A DNA stretch of 10,588 nucleotides from the NCBI GenBank assembly GCA_005800405.1, contig SYFN01000150.1, positions 1 to 10,588 of the forward strand, given 5' to 3'. The DNA comes from Burkholderiales bacterium. GTDB taxonomy: Bacteria; Pseudomonadota; Gammaproteobacteria; Burkholderiales; Burkholderiaceae_D. The notes below the pieces were generated by a model. That model saw only the letters and a program-made list of their open reading frames with translations, had not been told where the DNA came from and did not search any database. Of this stretch, positions 1-6,690 are shown in pieces. The translations under genes were made by a program, and so were the position numbers. Numbering within the stretch: position 1 is the stretch's first letter; each line of letters opens with the position of its first letter.

Positions 1-986
1 AGGCACTGCATTACCAGTCGCCGCGTACTGACGCCAATTTTGTACCGCTCAATTGTGCTGCGATTCCCAAGGAATTGATGGAGAGCGAGTTGTTCGGCCA
101 TCGCAAGGGTGCATTTACTGGCGCCCTTACCGATCGCATTGGACGCTTCGAGCTTGCCCATGGTGGCACGCTTTTCCTAGATGAAATCGGCGACCTCTCA
201 CTCGATATGCAAGTCAAGCTCCTGCGGGTACTGCAAGAGCGCACAGTCGATCCTGTTGGTTCATCACGTCCGGTGGAAGTCGATGTGCGCGTCGTGGCTG
301 CAACCCACCGCGATCTGGAGGCGGAAATTGCGGCCGGTCGTTTTCGTGAAGACTTGTATTACCGGCTCAATGTTTTACCCGTGATAACGCCGCCGCTGCG
401 CGAGCGCGGTGACGATATTCTGCTGCTGGCAAAACATTATGCTGAGAAATTCGCTTACAAAAGTTCACCCGTCACCTTCTCTCTAGATTTTGTTGACGCA
501 CTCAAAGCTTATGAATGGCCGGGCAATGTGCGTGAACTGTCCAACCTGATCCATCGCTTTTCAACGCTGTTTTCGGGCCAAAGGCTATCTTTGCGCAGTG
601 TGCCGGCATCCATGCTGCCCAAGGGCTTGCAGAAATTACAGCTGGAACGCGGTGAGGCTGCAGAGGAAAGCCACGAGCCGCACGCTGCCGATGTGTTGCA
701 AATGTTTGCCGTCGGTGGCAACGATGACACGTTATCCGAAGCAGTGACGACCGCTGAGCCCGAGCGTAATCATGTGGAAGACATCATCCTGCTAGCTCAG
801 GGTGGGCCGGTATTGCCCCCCGAGGGGCTTTCGCTCAAAGAACGTATGGCAGAAATCGAGCGTGCGTTCATTGAGCAGGCATTGGATCGTTCTGATGGCA
901 ATGTCTCGAAAACGGCGCGTCTGCTGAACCTGCAACGCACCACGCTGATTGAGAAAATCGATAAATACCGGCTGCGTTCTGCCTGA
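1..986 (+). CDS. flrA: Sigma-54-dependent flagellar master activator, FlrA/FleQ-like, 5'-truncated by window edge
   Basis: The gene is open from the window's first bases (frame starting at base 3) to TGA at 984-986, giving about 327 visible residues of a protein that normally has about 480-490. The N-terminal FleQ-type domain and the Walker A loop lie outside the window. What remains is most of the AAA+ sigma-54 interaction domain: the GAFTGA loop that contacts sigma-54 (108-125), Walker B LFLDE (171-185), the [10 protein letters not shown] segment, the [11 protein letters not shown] arginine-finger region and the WPGNVREL segment. A variable acidic linker follows, then a C-terminal Fis-type helix-turn-helix (about 898-976). 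It should hydrolyse ATP to open sigma-54 promoters of flagellar genes in the cytoplasm. The ending, [12 protein letters not shown] then [11 protein letters not shown], matches FleQ/FlrA better than NtrC, as I recall those sequences, and the motAB neighbours agree. It could also be a lateral-system paralogue such as LafK. Confidence 0.88.
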   Translation, partial: ALHYQSPRTDANFVPLNCAAIPKELMESELFGHRKGAFTGALTDRIGRFELAHGGTLFLDEIGDLSLDMQVKLLRVLQERTVDPVGSSRPVEVDVRVVAATHRDLEAEIAAGRFREDLYYRLNVLPVITPPLRERGDDILLLAKHYAEKFAYKSSPVTFSLDFVDALKAYEWPGNVRELSNLIHRFSTLFSGQRLSLRSVPASMLPKGLQKLQLERGEAAEESHEPHAADVLQMFAVGGNDDTLSEAVTTAEPERNHVEDIILLAQGGPVLPPEGLSLKERMAEIERAFIEQALDRSDGNVSKTARLLNLQRTTLIEKIDKYRLRSA

Positions 987-1036
987 ATCACGTCAGTAGG
1001 CAGCCTTTAAGAACCCGTCCCTGAACTCTGTCTATC

Positions 1037-1825
1037 ATGGATATTGCAAGTATTGTCGGTGTTGTCGGTGCGCTGCTGGTCATTGCGATTGCGACCGGTG
1101 GCGACTTTCTGCGCTTTATCGACTTGCCAGCGATACTGATCGTTTTCGGTGGCACTTTTCTTTGTGTACTCGCAAAAAGTTCGGTATCGGAATTCCGTGA
1201 TGCCTACAAGACTGCGTGCGAAATACTCACCACGCAGCCTACGCCTTTGGCCGATCTGATTGATGAGCTGGTTGAGATTGGGCGCATCGCCCGTTATGAC
1301 GATCGATGGATGATTACGCTGGAGGACCGCGAATATACCGATCCCTTCATCGCCAAAGCGGTTCGTATGTGGGTCGATGGTATTGAGCATGGGGTACTCA
1401 AGGATGCCTTGCTTCGTGAAATTGCCGAGGTCAGGCTTCGCTTTGATAACGCGCGTGATTTTTTCAGCTATGCACAAGAGCTGGCGCCGGGCATGGGCAT
1501 GATCGGTACGCTGCTGGGCCTGGTGCTTATGATGGGCAATATGTCGGATCCACGATCAATTGGGCCGGGTATGGCGGTGGCCTTGCTGACCACGCTCTAT
1601 GGCGCCGTGCTGGCGAACGTGCTTTTGGGTCCGCTGGTGCAAAAAATCATGGGGCATGGCAAGCGAGTTCGCCGTAACTATGAACTCGCCATGGCCGGTA
1701 TGCTGTTCATTCACAAAGGTGGCGATCCCCGGTTATTGCCAGATCTTTTGTTGGGTAACATACTGCCTCAGCAAGCCGAGCCCGAGGCGCCCGTTACAAC
1801 CGAAGCCGAGGCGACTGCTGAATGA
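1037..1825 (+). CDS. motA: Flagellar stator subunit MotA (PomA-like)
   Basis: This 262-residue inner-membrane protein forms the ion-conducting stator ring with MotB and pushes on the rotor. Four membrane segments can be read: about residues 3-21, 28-47, 152-168 and 176-198, with a large cytoplasmic loop between the second and third. TM3 begins with the family motif LAPGMGMIGTL, including the conserved proline (P151), and TM4 carries GPGMAVALLTTLYGA. R86 and E96 in the loop plausibly match the charged residues that contact FliG, though two extra residues lie between them compared with PomA as I recall it. The C-terminal 20 residues are an acidic, Ala/Pro-rich tail. The ATG at 1037 is the only ATG possible because an in-frame TGA lies at 1022-1024; no clear Shine-Dalgarno precedes it. 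It starts 50 bp after the activator and overlaps motB. The PomA-like TM3/TM4, including the TT pair, hints at sodium use, but the coupling ion cannot be settled here. Confidence 0.93.
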   Translation: MDIASIVGVVGALLVIAIATGGDFLRFIDLPAILIVFGGTFLCVLAKSSVSEFRDAYKTACEILTTQPTPLADLIDELVEIGRIARYDDRWMITLEDREYTDPFIAKAVRMWVDGIEHGVLKDALLREIAEVRLRFDNARDFFSYAQELAPGMGMIGTLLGLVLMMGNMSDPRSIGPGMAVALLTTLYGAVLANVLLGPLVQKIMGHGKRVRRNYELAMAGMLFIHKGGDPRLLPDLLLGNILPQQAEPEAPVTTEAEATAE

Positions 1826-2841
1826 AAACGGCGGCAACAATAGAGCCCGAAGCAGAGCCGGAAAAGATCGTCACACTGTTTGATGCCGCGCTTCACAAAG
1901 ATGAAGAGCCGCCAAAGCGACTCGGTTCACCCTTGTGGATGACGACCTTCGCTGACATGATCACGCTGCTGCTGGCGTTCTTTGTCCTAATCCTTTCTTT
2001 CTCCGATCTGAACGTCAATCGTTTCAAGGACGTCAGCGGTTCACTGCAAAAATCTTTCGGTAAACAGGATGCGCTGCCGACCGTGGTCGCGCCACCCGCA
2101 GAGACGCAACTCGTCGCTGGCCCTGCGAAAGAAACGGCGCCATTGCCTGAGCAACTAGCGCGCGACCTGGGCACCTTGCAGAAATCACTCTCGATGGATC
2201 TGGTCGGTAAAAAAGTGCAGCTGCGTGTCGAAAATGGCAAGCTGGTCTTGCAATTGCCCGAGCGTGGCAGCGGCATCATGCCGCAGGAGATGGTGGATTT
2301 GTACGGTCGTATTGCCGATGCTCAGGCGCAGGTGGAAAGTCGGGTTGAGATTCGCGAGGGTGGCGAAGAAGACGAGCAGCGCAACGACACGGCCCGCCAG
2401 CTCAAGCAGCTGCGCGAGATGCTTGCCAGCGAAATCGCTAAGGGTGAGGCACAGGTCGAGCGCGATGGAGAGCGCATCGTGATTCGTATGGTGGTACAGG
2501 GCAGTTTCTATTCAGGTAGCGCCGATTTGTCACCGGACTTCATGCCCATGTTGACGAAAATTGGTCGCAGCATCGCGGCCGCGGGTGGACGAATCACCGT
2601 GGAAGGACACACGGACGACATTCCGCTCAGTGGTCACAACCGCTATCGCTCAAACTGGGATTTGTCGGGTGCCCGCGCTGCATCAATGGCAGATTATCTC
2701 ACCGAGCAGGCAGGCGTACCCCGAGAACGTGTGGTGGTGCGCGGCATGGCTGATACCAAACCGCTCGCCCCGAATGACTCGCGCGAGGGTCGCGCCAAGA
2801 ACCGCCGGATTGAAGTGCTGGTTGACGCCTTCGGCGGGTAA
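1822..2841 (+). CDS. motB: Flagellar stator subunit MotB (PomB-like), peptidoglycan-anchored
   Basis: MotB plugs the MotA channel and fixes the stator to the cell wall. The 339 residues show a cytoplasmic N terminus (1-40), one membrane helix (about 43-62, FADMITLLLAFFVLILSF) with the ion-carrying aspartate D45, a long charged periplasmic linker (63-225), and a C-terminal OmpA/MotB domain. The latter has GHTDD at 262-266, NRYRSNWDLSGARA at 273-285 and NRRIE at 327-331, the peptidoglycan-binding signature. The start ATG overlaps the motA stop as ATGA (1822-1825), so translation is probably coupled. GAGG about 13 bases upstream is a possible ribosome site. The linker is long and glutamate/arginine-rich (REGGEEDEQRND near 178-189), which is not unusual for the family. 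PomB-like proteins often have a cysteine in the TM; here the matching place is alanine. Confidence 0.94.
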   Translation: MKTAATIEPEAEPEKIVTLFDAALHKDEEPPKRLGSPLWMTTFADMITLLLAFFVLILSFSDLNVNRFKDVSGSLQKSFGKQDALPTVVAPPAETQLVAGPAKETAPLPEQLARDLGTLQKSLSMDLVGKKVQLRVENGKLVLQLPERGSGIMPQEMVDLYGRIADAQAQVESRVEIREGGEEDEQRNDTARQLKQLREMLASEIAKGEAQVERDGERIVIRMVVQGSFYSGSADLSPDFMPMLTKIGRSIAAAGGRITVEGHTDDIPLSGHNRYRSNWDLSGARAASMADYLTEQAGVPRERVVVRGMADTKPLAPNDSREGRAKNRRIEVLVDAFGG

Positions 2842-2875
2842 GCTTCTTTGGTGTGCCTTTTGTCTCACGACGACA

Positions 2876-3268
2876 TCAGCCGCGTAGATTGCGTGCCAAC
2901 TCGTTGTAAAAGTTAATCAAGGTTTTCAGCAGATTGCTCGCCATATCCGAGAAGGTGCTGTAACGCTGCGTGATCGAGGTGACGAACGCGGTCTGATCGG
3001 CGCTGCGCTGCGTGAGCAGGATTTGCTTCTCTGCGTATTCACCGCGCATGACTTGTTTTAGATCAGCAGTCATATTGCCATTGAATTTCGTCACTCCACC
3101 GAAAAATTCGCTTGCTTCTCTGACGACGACTTGGCCATTGGTTCTTACTTCGGCAATGTAGTAAATAATATCCTCTCCGGGTCTTTGATAAAACTTGTTG
3201 AGGTCAGCAGTTGTTATTTTGCTCAAATCAAGATCAGCCTTCTGGATGGGTGGATAGGCACCGTACAT
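2876..3268 (-). CDS. C-terminal remnant of a disrupted gene (continues the frame of 3317-4264)
   Basis: This 130-residue open stretch starts at an ATG (3268) with no Shine-Dalgarno before it. It lies in exactly the same frame as the ORF upstream, separated only by the TAA at 3317-3319 and 16 sense codons that read IRDGTSVIPTPNANVT. It is therefore best read as the 3' end of one gene. The product has a mixed N-terminal half (YIAEVRTNGQVVVREASEF looks like a beta hairpin) and a strongly helical C terminus (about residues 80-130) ending NLLKTLINFYNELARNLRG. There is no signal peptide or membrane segment. The function is not recognised. The last helix, with its hydrophobic heptads, recalls the terminal coiled-coil helices of type III secretion tip, needle and filament proteins; that is a weak resemblance from memory. 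Around 2941-3000 the GC (35 of 60) is host-like. It ends tail to tail with motB, 34 bp away. Confidence 0.5.
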   Translation of the reverse strand: MYGAYPPIQKADLDLSKITTADLNKFYQRPGEDIIYYIAEVRTNGQVVVREASEFFGGVTKFNGNMTADLKQVMRGEYAEKQILLTQRSADQTAFVTSITQRYSTFSDMASNLLKTLINFYNELARNLRG

Positions 3269-3316
3269 GGTTACGTTGGCGTTGGGCGTGGGAATTACGC
3301 TGGTGCCGTCTCTGAT

Positions 3317-3319
3317 TTA
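3317..3319 (-). other. In-frame TAA interrupting the 2876-4264 reading frame
   Basis: On the - strand the reading frame runs ATG ACG GAA TAA ATC AGA GAC. Removing this one codon gives a single uninterrupted frame from 4264 to the TGA at 2878-2876. A C-to-T change in a CAA (Gln) codon would produce it. Possible explanations are a recent nonsense mutation, phase-like inactivation, a sequencing error, or two separate proteins. TAA is the least likely stop for programmed readthrough. Confidence 0.75.
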
Positions 3320-4264
3320 TTCCGTCATCGAGTATTTTGCCTTGTCGTAATACTTCTCTACGCTAAACCCTAACGTTGTCACTGGTGGCGCCGCGCCAGC
3401 GGGAAGTCCAGTCGTGTTAATGAGTGAGTTAGTAGCTGCGATCTGAGCGTTTGCCTGTACTGCTTCACGCCATTTGTTTAGTTCAGCGATATCTTTTGGT
3501 ACAACAAATGACTGAACCTGATTGGGATTAAGTACGGTGCGGACTATTACAGGTTCTATCGTCGGATCTTCAGGAACCAAGCTAACCAAACTGATATTTT
3601 TGTAAGAAATAGGTTGTCCCGCGGTATTTCTGTAAACGACTAAATCCCCTACATTTCCACCGCTACCGGGAACTGTATCCTCAACGATTGAACTCCTGAT
3701 CTGCCAAATGGCAAAATCGCCGCCTATGTTACTTCCATATAGATCAGAGAGAACAACATAACCAGTCTGGCTGTTGTTAACCACACCCGCTGCATCCAGT
3801 AAGGGTTTCGCTAAAATAAAATTTACCAGCGTGTTGATAAACGTTTTTTCTTTATCCAGTCCAGTACTACTCGAGCCAAAAAAATTGATAGGCCTGCTGC
3901 CAGCTAAGTTCGGATTTTCAGTGGTCTTTTGGGTTGCAATATCGCGCTGCTGCAAAGGCAGGGTGATGACCCCGACAGCGCTATCTGGAATTCGTAGATC
4001 CGGCAGGTTATCCCACTTCGCAATCCTCTCCGGAAAAAACTCGATCTCCGATGTAATACTCTCAATCCCATCAACGATCTTACCCAGATTATCCTTCTCC
4101 GTTTTCAGTCCGGTGAGTAATTGCGAAGACGCATAGGCGAGTTGGCCTACCGTCTGGTTAGCGAGATTAAGGTCTTCGAGCTTGGTGGCGGCGGTGATAT
4201 TCGCTTCAGTGTAAGCCAGTTCCCGGGGTTTATCCAATCCTTCGGTGATCACGATATTCGGCAT
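3317..4264 (-). CDS. Unrecognised protein, N-terminal part of a gene cut by an in-frame TAA
   Basis: The 315-residue product begins at an ATG with a good Shine-Dalgarno (AAGGGAG at 4276-4270, 5 bases away), so it is or was expressed. Residues 1-85 look helical and amphipathic without a signal peptide or membrane span. Residues about 95-255 look beta-rich and loop-rich, with many Gly, Asn and Val (VVLSDLYGSNIGGDF, VGDLVVYRNTAGQPISY). Residues 257-285 return to helix (AELNKWREAVQANAQIAATN). With the downstream segment the intact protein would be about 462 residues: helix, beta-rich centre, helix. Flagellins, hook-associated proteins and type III needle-tip proteins share this general plan, and the flagellar export genes are next door, so a type III substrate is plausible but not shown. 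Codons for residues 100-250 are much more AT-rich than the neighbours. It is separated from the upstream operon by 186 bp and probably has its own promoter. Confidence 0.6.
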   Translation of the reverse strand: MPNIVITEGLDKPRELAYTEANITAATKLEDLNLANQTVGQLAYASSQLLTGLKTEKDNLGKIVDGIESITSEIEFFPERIAKWDNLPDLRIPDSAVGVITLPLQQRDIATQKTTENPNLAGSRPINFFGSSSTGLDKEKTFINTLVNFILAKPLLDAAGVVNNSQTGYVVLSDLYGSNIGGDFAIWQIRSSIVEDTVPGSGGNVGDLVVYRNTAGQPISYKNISLVSLVPEDPTIEPVIVRTVLNPNQVQSFVVPKDIAELNKWREAVQANAQIAATNSLINTTGLPAGAAPPVTTLGFSVEKYYDKAKYSMTE

Positions 4265-4269
4265 GCTTG

Positions 4270-4276
4270 CTCCCTT
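4270..4276 (-). promoter_or_regulatory. Shine-Dalgarno AAGGGAG of the 4264 gene
   Basis: AAGGGAG lies 5 bases before the ATG at 4264 on the - strand. It fixes the start of the disrupted gene and contrasts with the lack of any such site before the ATG at 3268. Confidence 0.7.
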
Positions 4277-4277
4277 G

Positions 4278-4323
4278 GTGACGTCGGCGGAACCATCAAG
4301 GATCCGTCACCGATAGTGACGTC
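4278..4323. promoter_or_regulatory. Possible operator: repeated GTGACGTC boxes and a GTCAC/GTGAC inverted repeat
   Basis: GTGACGTC occurs twice on the + strand, at 4278-4285 and 4316-4323, 38 bp apart. The second copy also forms the right arm of a perfect inverted repeat, CGTCAC-CGATA-GTGACG (4305-4321). The boxes lie just upstream of the Shine-Dalgarno of the 4264 gene, where a repressor or activator of that gene could bind. No regulator family is identified, and the same bases could instead form a small RNA hairpin in the leader. Confidence 0.3.
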
Positions 4324-4359
4324 CTGACAGCAAAAGTTCCAAGGGCATCAAGGACAACG

Positions 4360-4378
4360 ACCGGCATCAGAGGCCGGT
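4360..4378 (-). terminator. Possible weak transcription terminator hairpin
   Basis: A perfect 6-bp inverted repeat, ACCGGC / GCCGGT with a 7-base loop, lies about 70 bp past the end of the coiled-coil gene. Reading on the - strand it is followed by CGTTGTCCTT, only moderately T-rich. It could end the fliP-to-coiled-coil transcript together with the hairpin at 4407-4428. Confidence 0.3.
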
Positions 4379-4406
4379 GGTTCCAAATAAGAGGGCGTTG
4401 TTTTGT

Positions 4407-4428
4407 GGCGCGACAGCCGCATCGCGCC
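4407..4428 (-). terminator. GC-rich hairpin after the long operon, possible terminator
   Basis: GGCGCGA and TCGCGCC form a perfect 7-bp stem with an 8-base loop, 22 bp beyond the TAA of the coiled-coil gene. The - strand continues ACAAAACAACG after the stem, so there is no T tract and it is not a classical intrinsic terminator. It may stabilise the 3' end of the mRNA or act with the next hairpin. Confidence 0.35.
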
Positions 4429-4450
4429 GGGAGGAGGCGTTGACGCGGCT

Positions 4451-5824
4451 TTATTCCGGTTTGCTTGCCGGTTTTGCGTACGAAGGTACACCATCCACGG
4501 AGGCGGCTGCGTTCGGTTTGGATTGCTGACGGTTGTAGGACACCGCGCGGTCTTTGTCCTTGCTGCTTTCACGCTCACGGGCCAGTTCACGATCGCGAGC
4601 GAGTTCGCGCTCACGGGCCAGTTCTTTTTCTTTTGTGGCTTCACGCTCGCGTGCCAGTTCGCGTTCTCTGGCGGCCTCACGCTCGCGTATGCGCTCCCGT
4701 TCGCGGGCGAGCTCGCGTTCTTTGTCTTTGATTTCCTTGTCGCGTCGGGCATTGCCGGCTGCGAGCTCCTGAGCGGCTTCTTTCTCACGCTGCTTCTGCA
4801 GTGCTGCAATCGCCTCCACATCTTTCTTGATGCCATCGACATTCGATACCGAGCCCTGCAGGCTGTTCACCTGGGACGACAATTCTCGTACCGCACGTGA
4901 TTGTTCCTTGAGTAGGGTATCCAGACCACTGAGCTGCTCAAGGAGCGCGGCTTCCTCAGTCTCTGCCTTGGCACCCGAGATTTTTTTCACATTGCTGGTT
5001 TTAGCCGCTACCTGATTGGGTTTGGTGGTGGAGTCGGATTTGTCCGTGCGCTCCGCTTTCTGATCGGGCTTCTGGTCGGATTTCTGTTCGGTTTTTACGG
5101 GCGGCTTTTCGGATTTCTGGGGCGGCGCTTTGGCCGGTGCTGCAGGTGCCTCGGCTGGCGCCGCTTCTTTGCGAGTCGGGAGTTTGCCGGAATCAGCCAG
5201 ACGCGCGATCTTGTCTTCGATGGCTTGCTGGACCGATTGCGTGTTCTCCTGCTTGAGGTTCAGCTCTTCGAGCGCAGCATGAATGTCGTCCATGGTTTCC
5301 ATGCGTCGCTTGAGATCAACCGCGCGCTTGCCCACGGCCAGCAGCATTTCGTCAAGCTGCTCGACCTTGCCATGCAGCTGCACAGTCATAAAGCTGAAGG
5401 TACCTGCAGTACCCACCAGCACAGCGGCGGCCAGAGCAAGTATGACCTTGGCCTGCATACTGGTTTTTTTAGCGCCATCAATGAGCTTTTCCGCGGCCTT
5501 GTTGACGTGAGTGCCGGTAGCAGCAACCGCAGAAGCCGAGCGGTTGGCGACTTCAGCCGCATCAAGCACGATGCCCATCAAGGATTCGAGTTGCTGCGAG
5601 GCTGAGCGATTGTTTTCGACCAGAATTTGGACCGCTTCAAGCGCGCGTTTAGCGGTACCCTGCGGCACAGCAATGGTGCCATCGGGCAGGACCGTGTCTC
5701 CGGAGAGCGAGGCGGTCGCAGCGGCAGCTTCTTCTTCGCTTAATGCCGGCGGCGGCGGTGCTGGCGTAAAACCTTCACCGATGGCTGCAGCAGCGGCCTG
5801 TTCATCTTTGGCGTCGTCGATCAT
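4451..5824 (-). CDS. Single-pass membrane coiled-coil protein with an ER-rich hexad helix, unrecognised
   Basis: No family is recognised for this 457-residue protein. Seen in order: an acidic Ala/Pro-rich N terminus (1-58); a helical stretch (about 60-120, VQILVENNRSASQQLESLM) resembling signalling coiled coils; one hydrophobic helix (about 126-148, VILALAAAVLVGTAGTF); a predicted coiled coil (150-212); a Pro/Lys/Glu-rich spacer (218-280); a second coiled coil (285-350); and a highly charged segment (357-424) built on an ELARER-like hexad. The last is typical of a stable single alpha-helix. A low-complexity tail follows. Lysines just before the membrane helix suggest the N terminus is inside and the long C-terminal part is periplasmic, though this is uncertain. 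The ATG overlaps the stop of the repeat gene as ATGA, with AGGA just upstream, so the two are probably translated together. It could be a scaffold or spacer spanning the envelope beside the export gate. It closes the operon. Confidence 0.75.
   Translation of the reverse strand: MIDDAKDEQAAAAAIGEGFTPAPPPPALSEEEAAAATASLSGDTVLPDGTIAVPQGTAKRALEAVQILVENNRSASQQLESLMGIVLDAAEVANRSASAVAATGTHVNKAAEKLIDGAKKTSMQAKVILALAAAVLVGTAGTFSFMTVQLHGKVEQLDEMLLAVGKRAVDLKRRMETMDDIHAALEELNLKQENTQSVQQAIEDKIARLADSGKLPTRKEAAPAEAPAAPAKAPPQKSEKPPVKTEQKSDQKPDQKAERTDKSDSTTKPNQVAAKTSNVKKISGAKAETEEAALLEQLSGLDTLLKEQSRAVRELSSQVNSLQGSVSNVDGIKKDVEAIAALQKQREKEAAQELAAGNARRDKEIKDKERELARERERIREREAARERELAREREATKEKELARERELARDRELARERESSKDKDRAVSYNRQQSKPNAAASVDGVPSYAKPASKPE
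4553..4756 (-). repeat. Imperfect 18-bp repeat encoding ELARER-like hexads
   Basis: Residues about 357-424 of the coiled-coil protein are made of six-residue units rich in Arg and Glu (ELARER, EREAAR, ELARDR, EATKEK). The + strand shows the matching DNA pattern of recurring GCCAGTTC and TCGCG words. Such arrays can change length by slippage. Confidence 0.75.
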
Positions 5825-6660
5825 CGTCCTATCCGTTTCCCAAGTTTCTTGACTGCGTCTTCCAGCGTATCCAGCTGTGCGGTGACCTTTGCAGTCATCG
5901 CGCCCAGATTTTGTATGCGTTCTTCCAGGTGTATCGATAGCACCCAGGGTGCTGCGTTTTCTTCGGTCATGAAAACCATGTCCGGTTCGGTCGGCTCCGT
6001 AGTCGCATTGGCGGCGGCCGGCTCATCCTCGGCACTTCTCTCATGCTCGCCGCTCCCACCGGCATCCGGAATATCGGCCCAGTGATCCTGCAATTTCCGC
6101 TGGTCTGATGGACCGTCACCATCGTCAGTCTGACGCAGCAGTGCATTCCCTTGCGCGTCACGCATGTCCCGAATGTCAGACGGACCATCGCCGTCGTTTG
6201 CGCTGGCCTGGGCTGGATTGCCGTCGGCGTCCCGTATTGCACGTGCATCCGAAGGGCCGTCGCCATCCAGCATCGCGCGCATGTCGGAAGGACCATCGCT
6301 GTCACTCGCACCACCTGATACAGCTTTGCCTTGCGCATCTTGCATGGCGCGCTGGCCATTTGGGCCATCGCCGTTGCCAGTGCCGGCGGTCGCTCCACCG
6401 CCATCAGCATCCCGCATGGCGCGTATATCCGAGTCACCGTCATTGTTGTGCGCGTCTGCTGCTACCGCAGCGCCGCCCTCGGCGTCACCGCTGCCATCAC
6501 GCAGCGCTCTTGTATCCGAAGGACCGCCTTCCTGATCTTTGACAGCACGCTGGTCGCTCGGACCTTTCGCCGCTCTGACTTTCTTGCGTGCGTGTCCCTC
6601 CGCAGCCGCGACTTCGACTTGTTCGTCGGCCCGAAAGACCTGCGATTCTTCTTCAGACAT
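5821..6660 (-). CDS. Acidic soluble protein with eight GPSDxRAxxDxxG repeats, unrecognised
   Basis: The 279-residue product has no signal peptide and no membrane segment. Residues 33-195 hold eight copies of a 13-residue motif, GPSDxRAxxDxxG, beginning at residues 33, 46, 75, 99, 123, 135, 159 and 183; the spacing settles at 24 (or 12) residues. Several copies are preceded by DGD, so DxDG groups recur as in calcium-binding loops of EF-hand, dockerin or thrombospondin type 3 kind. A linker rich in Glu, Ala and Thr follows, then a helical tail (about 238-279, WVLSIHLEERIQNL to KKLGKRIG) suited to coiled-coil pairing, perhaps with the next protein. The ATG at 6660 has AAGG 8 bases upstream. The stop overlaps the start of the coiled-coil gene by 4 bp, and the SPOR gene ends 30 bp before. 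Being unsignalled it is either cytoplasmic or exported by the type III route. Calcium binding is inference; the family is unknown to me. Confidence 0.75.
   Translation of the reverse strand: MSEEESQVFRADEQVEVAAAEGHARKKVRAAKGPSDQRAVKDQEGGPSDTRALRDGSGDAEGGAAVAADAHNNDGDSDIRAMRDADGGGATAGTGNGDGPNGQRAMQDAQGKAVSGGASDSDGPSDMRAMLDGDGPSDARAIRDADGNPAQASANDGDGPSDIRDMRDAQGNALLRQTDDGDGPSDQRKLQDHWADIPDAGGSGEHERSAEDEPAAANATTEPTEPDMVFMTEENAAPWVLSIHLEERIQNLGAMTAKVTAQLDTLEDAVKKLGKRIGR
6076..6564 (-). repeat. Tandem degenerate repeat encoding GPSDxRAxxDxxG units
   Basis: Eight degenerate units lie within the acidic repeat gene, most at 72-bp (sometimes 36- or 39-bp) spacing. On the + strand the words GGACCATCG, GGACCGTCA and GGGCCGTCG recur. 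Codons vary while the protein motif holds, which points to selection on the protein and not to a recent DNA expansion. Confidence 0.85.
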
Positions 6661-6690
6661 GCGCTACCTTTTCAAAAACGCGAGGCGCTC

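Noticed and set aside
1007..1477. - strand frame of 156 codons opposite motA
   Set aside because: The + strand product is an unmistakable MotA; the antisense product has no family features.
2842..2875. Bidirectional terminator between motB and the convergent gene
   Set aside because: No convincing stem could be found in these 34 bases.
4307..4316. ACCGATAG as a flagellar sigma-28 -10 box (GCCGATAA) on the + strand
   Set aside because: No TAAAG-like -35 box at the right distance, it would point away from the nearby gene, and it is part of an inverted repeat.
4334..4349. TTGGAACTTTTGCT on the - strand as a sigma-54 promoter for the 4264 gene
   Set aside because: GG and GC are 7 bases apart instead of 10, so the -24/-12 spacing is wrong.
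4403..4900. + strand frame of 165 codons with hydrophobic, membrane-like content
   Set aside because: It lies antisense to the Arg/Glu hexads and coiled coil of the - strand gene; its Phe/Ala/Leu content is the complement of Glu/Arg/Ala codons, and it has no Shine-Dalgarno or family features.
6108..6542. + strand Arg/His-rich frame (and an overlapping Ser/Pro-rich one) with apparent repeats
   Set aside because: These are mirror images of the GPSDxRAxxDxxG repeats on the - strand, which has the ribosome site and operon overlap.
4553..6564. CRISPR-like array because of regularly spaced repeats
   Set aside because: The repeats are degenerate at DNA level, keep reading frame and encode conserved protein motifs; there are no constant repeats with unique spacers.
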